Of a DNA stretch of 48,970 nt, positions 1 to 8,362 are shown one piece after another. Location of the stretch: the NCBI GenBank assembly GCA_003446015.1, contig DMBU01000177.1, positions 1 through 48,970 on the forward strand, written 5' to 3'. The notes under the pieces were generated by a model. It searched no databases. It was given only the letters and a program-made list of their open reading frames with translations, and had not been told where the DNA came from. Made by a program: the position numbers and the translations under genes. Source of the stretch: Bacteroidales bacterium. Its GTDB lineage: Bacteria; Bacteroidota; Bacteroidia; Bacteroidales; UBA12077. How positions within the stretch are numbered: the stretch's first letter is position 1; the number at the start of each line of letters is the position of its first letter.

Positions 1-10
1 GGTGGAACCG

Positions 11-65
11 CATGATTAAAATAATCATTATCGTTTGTGATTAATTAATAATTATTTTAATCATG
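11..65. repeat. Perfect 15-bp inverted repeat near left edge
   Basis: Positions 11-25 (CATGATTAAAATAAT) are the exact reverse complement of 51-65, with a 25-nt AT-rich spacer. It lies in the non-coding stretch downstream of the asparaginase gene. There is no T-run directly after either arm, so a simple intrinsic terminator is not obvious. It could be a transcript-end hairpin of an upstream gene lying outside the window, or a protein-binding site. Confidence 0.6.
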
Positions 66-105
66 TTTGTTTCATATTGAGTTTTAATTTGATCTTTTTG
101 ACACT

Positions 106-135
106 AAAAAAAGAGAAAGGTTTACTTTCTCTTTT
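106..135 (-). terminator. Intrinsic terminator of the asparaginase gene
   Basis: The stem arms are 109-119 (AAAAGAGAAAG) and 125-135 (CTTTCTCTTTT), an exact 11-bp match around a 5-nt loop. Read on the minus strand, the hairpin comes about 22 nt after the asparaginase stop codon and runs into a T-tract (complement of 106-112). Confidence 0.75.
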
Positions 136-157
136 AACGAAAACAAAGTTGCTGAAT

Positions 158-1138
158 TTATTTGAAAATTGCAACAGCCTTTTCACCAGTTGATTTAACA
201 TAGGCCCTAAACATCATGTTGGAATTAAACGGCATTGAAACATTACCGTTTTTATCAACGGCAATGCAACCGCCAACACCACCAGCCTCCACCAGTTTTT
301 TATTAATTACTAAATCAGAAGCTTCTGATAAACTCAGGTTTTTATATTCCATTAAGGCAGAAATATCGTGGGCAACGGTATAACGAATAAAAAACTCACC
401 ATGACCAGTTGCAGAAACTGCGCAGGTTTTGTTGTTTGCATATGTTCCGGCTCCAATGATTGGTGAATCACCAATACGTCCGTACTTTTTATTTGTCATT
501 CCTCCTGTTGAAGTTCCAGCAGCAAGGTTTCCGTATTTATCGAGAACTACGCATCCTACAGTGCCATGTTTATCTACCTTAAGAATATTTTGAAGGCTGT
601 TCCATCGATCTTCAGTAAAAAAGTACGATGAATCAACAATGTTAAGTCCTTGCTCGGATGCAAACTTCGAAGCACCTTTTCCCGAAAGCAAAACATGCTC
701 GGAATTTAACATTACTTTTAAGGCGGCCGAAATAGGATTTTTTACATCTCTAACCCCGGCAACAGCCCCGGCAGTTAAATCAGAACCTTGCATGATTGAA
801 GCATCAAGCTCGTTGTGTCCATCGTTTGTAAATACAGCTCCTTTGCCAGCATTAAATAATGGGCAATCCTCTAAAAAATTAATTGTTTTTTCAACAGCTT
901 CAGTACACGTGCCTCCATTTTTTAATATTGTTTCACCTATATGAATTGCTTCAGAAAGTTTTTCCTTATATTCCGCTTGTTGTTCTTCATTTATATCTCG
1001 GTTACTGGCATTTCCGGCTCCTCCATGAATAACAATTACATATTCAGGTTTATTTACATCTTCATTTTTATGATTGCAACTAAGCACAAGGAATGATAAA
1101 ATGAAAATGAACGAGATTCTTAAAATAATGTTTTTCAT
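158..1138 (-). CDS. Isoaspartyl peptidase/L-asparaginase, type 2 (Ntn-hydrolase), lipoprotein
   Basis: Predicted plant-type L-asparaginase/isoaspartyl aminopeptidase, which matures by autocleavage and hydrolyses asparagine or beta-aspartyl dipeptides. Visible features are a lipoprotein signal with lipobox V-L-S-C (Cys21), the early HGGAG motif (about 38-42), and HGTVG (191-195), whose Thr193 would become the N-terminal nucleophile after autocleavage. These are followed by STGGMTNK (about 210-217) and the substrate-loop RIGDSPIIGAG (221-231). The 326-aa length is normal for the family once the signal is counted. The lipobox places it in the cell envelope, so it may act on periplasmic peptides. 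It is monocistronic, divergent from the LtaS-like gene, with its own terminator. Family assignment is firm; the choice between asparaginase and isoaspartyl peptidase activity is not resolved by sequence alone. Confidence 0.93.
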   Translation of the reverse strand: MKNIILRISFIFILSFLVLSCNHKNEDVNKPEYVIVIHGGAGNASNRDINEEQQAEYKEKLSEAIHIGETILKNGGTCTEAVEKTINFLEDCPLFNAGKGAVFTNDGHNELDASIMQGSDLTAGAVAGVRDVKNPISAALKVMLNSEHVLLSGKGASKFASEQGLNIVDSSYFFTEDRWNSLQNILKVDKHGTVGCVVLDKYGNLAAGTSTGGMTNKKYGRIGDSPIIGAGTYANNKTCAVSATGHGEFFIRYTVAHDISALMEYKNLSLSEASDLVINKKLVEAGGVGGCIAVDKNGNVSMPFNSNMMFRAYVKSTGEKAVAIFK

Positions 1139-1180
1139 ACATCTAATTGATTTAATATAAACTTTTAACTAAAATAACAA

Positions 1181-1188
1181 TAATTTTG
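1181..1188 (+). promoter_or_regulatory. Putative -7 element TAATTTTG for the LtaS-like gene
   Basis: Matches the Bacteroidota -7 consensus TAnnTTTG and sits 26 nt before the start codon of the sulfatase-family gene. A clear -33 TTTG at the expected spacing is not seen. Confidence 0.4.
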
Positions 1189-1214
1189 CATTTGCATTTA
1201 ATTCTTAATAAGAA

Positions 1215-3044
1215 ATGAAACAACGTTTAAAAGTATTTGGTATTTACACGATATTTTGGATCGTTTTTTTTGTAATAGCCCGTTTATTATTTCTGTTCTA
1301 TGAATATTCATTTTCGTTTAATTTGAGCTTAAAAGAATGGCTTTTAGTTATATTGAATGGCTTAAGAATGGACCTGTCGACAACAGGTTACATTTTAGGT
1401 GTAGTTGGATTGCTTCTTATTTTCACAAGCTTTACGAATGGTAAATGGATAAATAGAATTCTTCATCCATTTACATTCATTATTTTGATAATTACTACAA
1501 GCATTGTAATTGTTGATTTAGAGCTATATAGAAACTGGGGTTACAGAATGGATGCTACTCCGCTTTTATATATTACCAAACCGAAAGAAGCTATGGCTTC
1601 TACAGCATGGTGGTTAAATATTCTTTTATTACTATCAACTATTGCTATCGTCTTTTTAGGTTCGCTCATGTATAAAAGAAAAATTTATCCCCAGGTTTTA
1701 AAAATCAAGAAATCTAATTTTTTAACCACTTTTCTTCTTTTAATTTTAACCGGAAGTATGATTCTGCCAATACGAGGTGGAATTGGCATTGCTCCAATGA
1801 ATACCGGAATGGTTTATTTCAGCGAAAATAAGTTTGCTAATCATGCAGCAATAAATGTAATTTGGAACGTAATGAATTCGCTTGTTTATCGTAAAAATAC
1901 AGAGCGAAGCTATAATTTTATGGATAATAGTAAAGCAGAAAAAATAACTTACGACTTGAATAAAGCTCATATGAAGTCAACTCAAGTTGTCATAAAAAAA
2001 ACTCCAAATGTTGTTCTTATTATATTAGAAAGTTTTTCATCAAAAGTTACCGGAGCAGTTGGTGGAAAATGGGATGCAACTCCACGTTTTGATCAATTAG
2101 CAAAAGAGGGATTGTTATTCACAAATTTTTATGCAAATGGTGATCGCAGTGATAAAGGGATTCTTTCAATTTTAAGTGGATATCCCGGTCAGCCAACAAC
2201 ATCGATTATTAAGGATCCAGCTAAAACGCAATCCTTGCCTTCTTTATTTAGTAGTTTTAAATCATTGAATTATGAAACATCTTTCTATTATGGCGGTGAT
2301 ATTGATTTTGCTAATATGCGTTCCTATTTTTTAAATTCAGGAACTGAACATATTATAAGCGTAGATGATTTCAGTTCTGATTTAAACGATTCAAAATGGG
2401 GTGTCCACGATGAGCATTTATTTGATTACCTGTACAATGATTTACTGAAAAATGAGCAGCCTTATTTTAAAGCAATATTCACATTAAGCAGTCATGACCC
2501 ATTTGAGGTTCCAATGGCTCCAGTTTTCGAAGGAAACGATCGTGCCACAAAATTTTTAAATTCAGTTTATTATACGGATAGTTGTTTGGGCAATTTTTTT
2601 GATAAAGCTAAAGAAACCGACATTTGGAATAATACATTATTCATTTTAGTTGCAGATCATGGCAGTGTTAGGCCTGGAAATTCACAAAACCACGATATAG
2701 ATAAATTTAAAATACCCATGCTCTGGTTGGGTGGAGTTCTAAACGATTCAATTAAGATAAATGACCGAATTGGTTCTCAGATTGATATTCCTGCAACTTT
2801 GTTAAGTCAACTAAATGAATCTTCACAAGATTTTTCGTTTAGTAAAGATATGTTTTCAGACGATAATGCAGAATTTGCATTTTATGCTTTTAATGATGGA
2901 TTTTGCTTTATAACAGACTCAACAAAAGCAATCTACGATAATATCGGAAACGATGTTTTATATTTTGAGGGTGATTATGAGAAGGATATTATTAAAGGCA
3001 AAGCTTATTTACAAACTTTAATGAACGATTTTATTTCCCGTTAA
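1215..3044 (+). CDS. LTA synthase family membrane sulfatase/phosphoglycerol transferase-like protein
   Basis: Inner-membrane protein with about five N-terminal transmembrane segments (roughly 8-30, 55-75, 85-102, 132-150, 168-186) and an extracytoplasmic alkaline-phosphatase-superfamily domain from about residue 264. Visible metal-site and active-site candidates are Glu272 in ILESF, Ser312 in DRSDKG at the position of the LtaS nucleophilic Thr, His427 in SSHDPF and Asp481-His482 in VADHG. Gram-positive members transfer glycerol phosphate to lipoteichoic acid. Bacteroidota lack LTA, so the likely role is adding a phospho-head-group to lipid or glycan, with unknown substrate. The length (609 aa) is typical. 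The 3' end overlaps the convergent histidine kinase gene by 14 nt. Confidence 0.88.
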   Translation: MKQRLKVFGIYTIFWIVFFVIARLLFLFYEYSFSFNLSLKEWLLVILNGLRMDLSTTGYILGVVGLLLIFTSFTNGKWINRILHPFTFIILIITTSIVIVDLELYRNWGYRMDATPLLYITKPKEAMASTAWWLNILLLLSTIAIVFLGSLMYKRKIYPQVLKIKKSNFLTTFLLLILTGSMILPIRGGIGIAPMNTGMVYFSENKFANHAAINVIWNVMNSLVYRKNTERSYNFMDNSKAEKITYDLNKAHMKSTQVVIKKTPNVVLIILESFSSKVTGAVGGKWDATPRFDQLAKEGLLFTNFYANGDRSDKGILSILSGYPGQPTTSIIKDPAKTQSLPSLFSSFKSLNYETSFYYGGDIDFANMRSYFLNSGTEHIISVDDFSSDLNDSKWGVHDEHLFDYLYNDLLKNEQPYFKAIFTLSSHDPFEVPMAPVFEGNDRATKFLNSVYYTDSCLGNFFDKAKETDIWNNTLFILVADHGSVRPGNSQNHDIDKFKIPMLWLGGVLNDSIKINDRIGSQIDIPATLLSQLNESSQDFSFSKDMFSDDNAEFAFYAFNDGFCFITDSTKAIYDNIGNDVLYFEGDYEKDIIKGKAYLQTLMNDFISR

Positions 3045-5535
3045 GAATTAACTTATCGATTGTTTCTAAAAGAAAATATGATTTAATTGGTTTTGGAATA
3101 TATTCATTGCAACCAGCTTTCAGGCATAAGTCTCTTTCGTTTTTATGAACATAGGCAGTTTGTGCTATTATTGGCAAATGGCTTTTCTGTGCTTTTATTT
3201 GCTTAGTTGCCTCTATACCATCAAGCACGGGCATTTGAATATCCATGAGTACCAAATCAAATTCTTCATTTAAGCATTTATCAACAGCTTCTTTTCCATC
3301 TTTAACACGAATTAAATTAGCGTGAGTTCTGGCCAATGAAGCTTTAATCACAACAAAGTTGGTATCTTCATCTTCTGCAATTAATATTTTTTTCCCTGCC
3401 CAGTTATAAATTTTGGTATTAATTGAATTTTTAGTGTTGAGCTCAACTAACGAAACCTTTTCTTTAAGTGTAAAATAGAATATTGAACCAATTCCTAAAT
3501 TCGATTCAACCCAAATATCCCCGCCTAATAAATTAACAAGTTTTTTTGTAATGGTTAATCCAATCCCTGTTCCTCTGTAAAGTTTTGTTCTGTCTTCAAT
3601 TTTTGTAAAATGATTAAATATCGTGTTGGTTTTTTCTTCAGGAATACCAATACCTGTATCTCTCACGTAAAAAATTGGTTCGTCGTTTTGATTCGTATCA
3701 AAACCAAATTCAATAAATCCCTTATTTGTATATTTTAATGCATTATTTAATAAATGGGTAAATATTTGATTAAACCTGATCTCATCACTTTCGATAAAAA
3801 CCATTAAATCACCAAAAGGGTTATGGAGCAATAATTCTATTTCCGGTTTATTTTCTTTTAGTTTTTCTTTTTCGAATTTTAAATAAATGTCGTTAAGTGC
3901 TTTAGAAATACAGAATCTTTTATTCGTTAACTTAATATTGCCTGAATCAAGCTGGGATATATCAATGATATCATCAATTAATTTAAGCAACATTACACTG
4001 CTTGCATAAATCTGCTCAGCAAATTCTTTTCGTGAATCCTGATCTACATTTGGCTCTGCAATTAATTCAGAGAAACCAATTATTGCATTCATCGGGGTTC
4101 TAATCTCATGCGACATATTTGTTAAAAAAGAAGTTTTCAATCTATCCGATTCTTCAGCTTTTTCTTTCGCCTCTTCGAGTTTTTGTTCAGATTCGACTCT
4201 TTCTGATATATCGCGAAAAATAGCATAAATAGCAACTTGTCCTTCATCTATTATTATTGGTGTTCCCCAAAGCGATACATCGACTATTTCGCCATTCTTT
4301 TTTTTGCGTTTAGTATCCGTTTTAATTACTTTACCTTTAGAAATTTCAGTTGTTAAACATTGCCCCTCTGACTTAAAAGCAAGAGTAGATATAAGATCTT
4401 CAATGTTTTTATGTAAAGCTTCTTGTTTTGTATAACCAAATAGTGCTGTAAATTCTCTGTTAATATTTATTATATTACTTGAGTTATCAATAATTGCAAT
4501 AGCTTCCGGACTATTTTCAAATAATTCTTTGAAGTAAGCTTTTTCTATTTGAAGTGCATATTCTGATCTCATTTTTTGAATTGAAGCAGTAATTTGGTTT
4601 GATAAGATCTCAAGTATGGTAAGATCATTATGATTAAAAGCCTTTTCATTATCGAAACTTTGAACGCCAAGCACTCCAATAAATTTTTCGTTATTTACCA
4701 AAGGCACTCCTAGCCATTGTTTTGATAATTTTCCTTCAATATCAATTTTACCAGTATTTTGCAATTCAAGAATCTCTTTATAATCCAACAGGACAGACTT
4801 CTTATTCTTTTGAACATAACCAACAAGATTCCCGTTAGCAGGAAATGTTTTGAATGTTTCTACATGATCAATTAGATATGGAATGCTAAACTTATCTGAT
4901 GTTTCATCATACAGAGCAATGTAAAAGTGCTTTGCATCAATCATTGATTTCAGATTTTCTTTTATGGTTTGTATAAGTTGATAAAGATTTTCAGTATAGT
5001 TAACTGCATTTGAAATGTTGTAAACAACATCGCGGATTTTTTCTTGTCTTTTAAATTCGGTAATGTCTTCACCCATTCCTAATATATATTCAGGATTCCC
5101 ATTTTCATCATTAATAACAGATGCAGTAAGTTTAAGCCAAAATAAACTTTTATCCTTCCTTATATACATTTGCTCTGCCTGATATTTAACAAGCTTTGAT
5201 GAAAACATGGCACTTATAAATTCTTTAGCCTTTTCTCTTTTCTCTTCAGGTATTACATCAAGGTAGGTCATTGTTTTTAACTCATCGGGTAAATAACCGA
5301 AAAGATTAAGGAAAGAGTTGTTGAAATTAACAATATTCCAATTTTTATCAATAATAGCGATGCCTATTCCCGCTTCTTTAAATATAGAATGAAACAAGCT
5401 ATTCTGATTAGCATAAGAATCCAAATTAGTAAATGACTCAGAACTTTTTTCTTTGAGTTCTCCAATTTCTTTACGGAGTTTTAGAATCTCCTTTTCAAGT
5501 TCTTCTTTTGATTTATGCGACTCCAATTTACTCAT
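3031..5535 (-). CDS. Hybrid sensor histidine kinase, PAS-GAF-PAS-HisKA-HATPase-REC
   Basis: Soluble multi-domain hybrid kinase with no transmembrane segment. Order: N-terminal coiled coil (1-35), PAS/PAC (about 45-165), GAF (about 180-320), PAS/PAC (about 330-447), short coiled coil, HisKA with phospho-accepting His476 in the MSHEIRTPMN H-box, HATPase (N-box around Asn597, G1 DTGIGIP at about 626-632, G2 GTGIGL at about 655-660), then a C-terminal receiver with acidic pair about 721-723, phospho-acceptor Asp765 in LMDIQMP and Lys815 in PKPI. This is a phosphorelay sensor of cytosolic signals. No dedicated response regulator is adjacent, so the partner is unknown. It overlaps the sulfatase-family gene tail to tail and is divergent from the flavoprotein gene at 5784. 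Confidence 0.95.
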   Translation of the reverse strand: MSKLESHKSKEELEKEILKLRKEIGELKEKSSESFTNLDSYANQNSLFHSIFKEAGIGIAIIDKNWNIVNFNNSFLNLFGYLPDELKTMTYLDVIPEEKREKAKEFISAMFSSKLVKYQAEQMYIRKDKSLFWLKLTASVINDENGNPEYILGMGEDITEFKRQEKIRDVVYNISNAVNYTENLYQLIQTIKENLKSMIDAKHFYIALYDETSDKFSIPYLIDHVETFKTFPANGNLVGYVQKNKKSVLLDYKEILELQNTGKIDIEGKLSKQWLGVPLVNNEKFIGVLGVQSFDNEKAFNHNDLTILEILSNQITASIQKMRSEYALQIEKAYFKELFENSPEAIAIIDNSSNIININREFTALFGYTKQEALHKNIEDLISTLAFKSEGQCLTTEISKGKVIKTDTKRKKKNGEIVDVSLWGTPIIIDEGQVAIYAIFRDISERVESEQKLEEAKEKAEESDRLKTSFLTNMSHEIRTPMNAIIGFSELIAEPNVDQDSRKEFAEQIYASSVMLLKLIDDIIDISQLDSGNIKLTNKRFCISKALNDIYLKFEKEKLKENKPEIELLLHNPFGDLMVFIESDEIRFNQIFTHLLNNALKYTNKGFIEFGFDTNQNDEPIFYVRDTGIGIPEEKTNTIFNHFTKIEDRTKLYRGTGIGLTITKKLVNLLGGDIWVESNLGIGSIFYFTLKEKVSLVELNTKNSINTKIYNWAGKKILIAEDEDTNFVVIKASLARTHANLIRVKDGKEAVDKCLNEEFDLVLMDIQMPVLDGIEATKQIKAQKSHLPIIAQTAYVHKNERDLCLKAGCNEYIPKPIKSYFLLETIDKLILNGK

Positions 5536-5783
5536 AAGGAAATTAACTCCAATGTTATATTTAACTCAAAAATCCAGAATATTTTAATTAAGTGCAAATA
5601 AATCAGGTTCTAAAGAGTATTGATTTTGACAAATGGTTAATAAAGGTCATTCATTTAATTAATAATGGTGATGAACATTATTTCAATACTTGTGTTAATC
5701 AAAAAACAATTGCTATTACTTAAAAATTGACATTGGAATATTTTCATAATAACTTTATAAATCATCACTAAAAAAACAAAACT

Positions 5784-6776
5784 ATGGCAGACTTAACTAC
5801 AAGTTATATGGGATTAAAATTGCGTAATCCTATTATTGCAGCAAGTTCGGGATTAACTAATTCTATTGAGGATATTAAAGAGTTTGAAGAAAATGGCGTT
5901 GGAGCTATTGTCTTAAAATCTATTTTCGAAGAAGAAATCAGAAGAGAACTTGCAAAAGATTTGGGTAAAATGAATATGGACAATTTTCTTTACCCCGAAA
6001 CCATGGATTATTATGATAATTACGCCGAAGACGATTCTCTTACAAAATACCTAAGATTAATTCGTGAAGCTAAGAAAGCTGTGAGTATTCCAATAGTTGC
6101 AAGTATAAATTGTGTGAGTGCAGAAAAATGGCCATATTATGCCGAAACCTTGCAGGAAGCTGGTGCTGATGCATTGGAATTAAACGTATTTGTTATGCCA
6201 TCAGATTTTGAAAAATCAAGCGAAGAAAATGAGAAAGTGTATTTTGATATCGTGAAAGAAGTTAAAAAGCATGTTAAAATTCCAATATCTTTAAAGATTA
6301 GCTATTACTCATCTAATCTGGGATCTTTTATACAAAAGCTTTCGAATACCGGAATAAGCAGTATCGTAATGTTTAATCGTTTTTATAGCCCCGATATTGA
6401 TATTAATAATTTAGAGATTTTATCGACTAATGTTACAAGCTCTGCTTCAGAATTACCTATTTCGTTGCGTTGGATTGGGATAATGCATAATCGTGTTGGT
6501 TGCGATTTGGCGGCTTCAACAGGAATCCATGATGGTACTGCAATAATAAAGCAATTATTAGCAGGTGCAAATGCTGTTGAAATAGCGTCTGCATTTTATA
6601 AAAATGGAAAAGGAATTCTTAAAGATATGCTTAAAGATATCACAGTATGGATGGATCAAAAAGGTTATAAAACCTTGAACGATTTTAGAGGTAAAATGAG
6701 TCAGGATAAAGCAAAAAATCCCGCTGCATATGAGCGAATGCAGTTTATGAAATATTTTGCCGGGAAGGGATTATAA
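5784..6776 (+). CDS. Dihydroorotate dehydrogenase-like flavoprotein
   Basis: TIM-barrel FMN protein of the PyrD superfamily (330 aa). The N-terminal MGLKLRNPIIAASSGLT and VGAIVLKSIF (Lys around 44) match the FMN-binding start of class 1 dihydroorotate dehydrogenases, and a central KISYYSSN strand and a C-terminal GANAVEIASAFYKNG phosphate-binding region follow. The usual catalytic NxxCPN-type segment appears as NVFVMPSD, without the Cys/Ser base. This fits the group commonly labelled 'dihydroorotate dehydrogenase-like', so true pyrimidine synthesis is doubtful and the substrate is unknown. It is a single gene with a strong terminator after it. Confidence 0.85.
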   Translation: MADLTTSYMGLKLRNPIIAASSGLTNSIEDIKEFEENGVGAIVLKSIFEEEIRRELAKDLGKMNMDNFLYPETMDYYDNYAEDDSLTKYLRLIREAKKAVSIPIVASINCVSAEKWPYYAETLQEAGADALELNVFVMPSDFEKSSEENEKVYFDIVKEVKKHVKIPISLKISYYSSNLGSFIQKLSNTGISSIVMFNRFYSPDIDINNLEILSTNVTSSASELPISLRWIGIMHNRVGCDLAASTGIHDGTAIIKQLLAGANAVEIASAFYKNGKGILKDMLKDITVWMDQKGYKTLNDFRGKMSQDKAKNPAAYERMQFMKYFAGKGL

Positions 6777-6791
6777 CTAGAAACAAAGCTG

Positions 6792-6819
6792 AAGCCTGCA
6801 TTTTGCAGGCTTTTTTTTT
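6792..6819 (+). terminator. Intrinsic terminator after the DHOD-like gene
   Basis: An 8-bp stem AAGCCTGC (6792-6799) / GCAGGCTT (6805-6812) with a 5-nt loop, followed by an uninterrupted T-run to 6819. It starts 16 nt after the stop codon. Confidence 0.93.
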
Positions 6820-6905
6820 ATAAAAAAATTAGTTTAGTTAAATTGTTAACTTTTTCGATTAGCGGAATGCAATATTATTAAAGCATTATTTGCATTTTTG
6901 TATTT

Positions 6906-8246
6906 ATGTATGCCATTATCGATATAGAAACAACCGGTTTAAGTCCTTCTGCTGAACGTATTATTGAAATTGCAATATATATTCATGATGGTGAAAAAAT
7001 TGTAAAAGAATATACCAGCCTGATTAATCCGGAAAGACGCATTTCACCACATATTACACAAATAACAGGAATAACCAACGAAATGGTTAGCAATGCACCA
7101 AAATTTTGGGAAATAGCTAAGGATATTGTGATTTTAACAGAAGGAAAATCTTTTGTTGCACATAACGCTACGTTTGATTTTAATTTTATTCGTAACGAAT
7201 TTAAAAGTTTGGGATATGATTATAAGAGAAATCGATTATGTACTGTAAAACTTAGCCGTAAAATCCTTCCTGGTTTAAAATCCTATAGCCTTGGTAAATT
7301 ATGTGATAATTTAAATATTAAAATTGATGGACGACACCGTGCTGCTGGTGATGCATTAGCTACAGTAAAGTTATTTGAACATTTATTAAAAACTGACCCG
7401 ACTCTTGGAATGCTTAATTCAAGCAAGTTCTATCATATTGATGCTTCGGTAATTAAAAATTTGCCTGAAGAGCCAGGAGTGTATTATTTTCACGATCATA
7501 ATGGCGAAGTTGTTTATATTGGTAAAAGTAAGAACCTCCGAAACAGAGTATTTTCACATTTTAGTAACGAAAAATCTGATCGGACTTTAAAAATGATCGA
7601 TGAAATTCATCATATTTCATATGAACTTACAGGGAGTGAATTAATTGCTCTTTTATTGGAGTCTGATGAAATAAAAACACAAAAACCAAAGTTTAATCGA
7701 AGACAACGCAGAACCGCCGGACACTATGGCATATATGCCTATACTGATGAGCATGGTTACATTTGTTTTAAGGCAGATGATATTAAAAGAGAAATTCCGA
7801 TTGCTTCATTCAATTCGGCAAAAGAAGCTCGCGAAAGGCTGTATGTTCTGTCAGAGAAATATCAATTGTGTCAGAAATTATGCGGGCTATACGAAACAAC
7901 AGGTGCTTGCTTTTATTATCAGTTAAAACATTGTAAAGGTGCATGTATTCATGAGGAATCTCCCGCAAATTATAACCTAAGAACTCAGGCATTATTAGAC
8001 GAATTATCGTATAACTGGGATAATTTTTTTATTATTGATACCGGACGTGATGAAAATGAGAAATCGATAGTAAAAATTGAAAATGGTAAGTATATTGGTT
8101 TCGGGTATATCGATTCTGAATTTATTGGAAATGATATTCAAAACCTTTCGGATGTTATAAAAATATATCCTGATAACAGGGATGTTCAGCAAATTATAAG
8201 ATCTTATCTTAAGCAACATAGTGTGGAGATGTTGATTAAATTTTAA
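6906..8246 (+). CDS. DEDDh exonuclease (DnaQ-like) fused to UvrC/Cho-type GIY-YIG nuclease with Cys cluster
   Basis: Two nucleases in one 446-aa chain. Residues 1-165 form a DnaQ/epsilon-type 3'-5' exonuclease: Asp6 and Glu8 in IIDIETTG, Asp91 in HNATFDF, and His144/Asp149 in HRAAGDA, a full DEDDh set. Residues about 185-265 form a GIY-YIG endonuclease like the UvrC N-terminus: GVYYF (191-195), VYIGKSKNLRNR (from 203), and the metal-binding Glu near 252 in LLLES. Downstream, Cys322, Cys326, Cys335, Cys343 and Cys347 lie in a UvrC-like CxxxxxxxCxxxC layout. The UvrC RNase-H-like C-terminal nuclease is absent. The architecture is known in several phyla and suggests an excision or proofreading-linked DNA repair role, but it has no settled function. 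It is monocistronic. Confidence 0.92.
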   Translation: MYAIIDIETTGLSPSAERIIEIAIYIHDGEKIVKEYTSLINPERRISPHITQITGITNEMVSNAPKFWEIAKDIVILTEGKSFVAHNATFDFNFIRNEFKSLGYDYKRNRLCTVKLSRKILPGLKSYSLGKLCDNLNIKIDGRHRAAGDALATVKLFEHLLKTDPTLGMLNSSKFYHIDASVIKNLPEEPGVYYFHDHNGEVVYIGKSKNLRNRVFSHFSNEKSDRTLKMIDEIHHISYELTGSELIALLLESDEIKTQKPKFNRRQRRTAGHYGIYAYTDEHGYICFKADDIKREIPIASFNSAKEARERLYVLSEKYQLCQKLCGLYETTGACFYYQLKHCKGACIHEESPANYNLRTQALLDELSYNWDNFFIIDTGRDENEKSIVKIENGKYIGFGYIDSEFIGNDIQNLSDVIKIYPDNRDVQQIIRSYLKQHSVEMLIKF

Positions 8247-8362
8247 TCTCTCAGGATTTAATTTAGTTAATAGTTGATAGTTGTAATTTGATAATAAAGC
8301 TAGAATTTGTATATTTAAAGTTCCTTGAAATGGAAACTTAACCCTAAAATCAATTAAATACA

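Noticed and set aside
1..15. Possible end of an upstream plus-strand gene (GGT GGA ACC GCA TGA)
   Set aside because: Four codons before a stop are too few to support a coding call.
639..944. 101-codon plus-strand ORF inside the asparaginase gene
   Set aside because: It lies on the opposite strand of a clear enzyme gene and has no recognisable motif.
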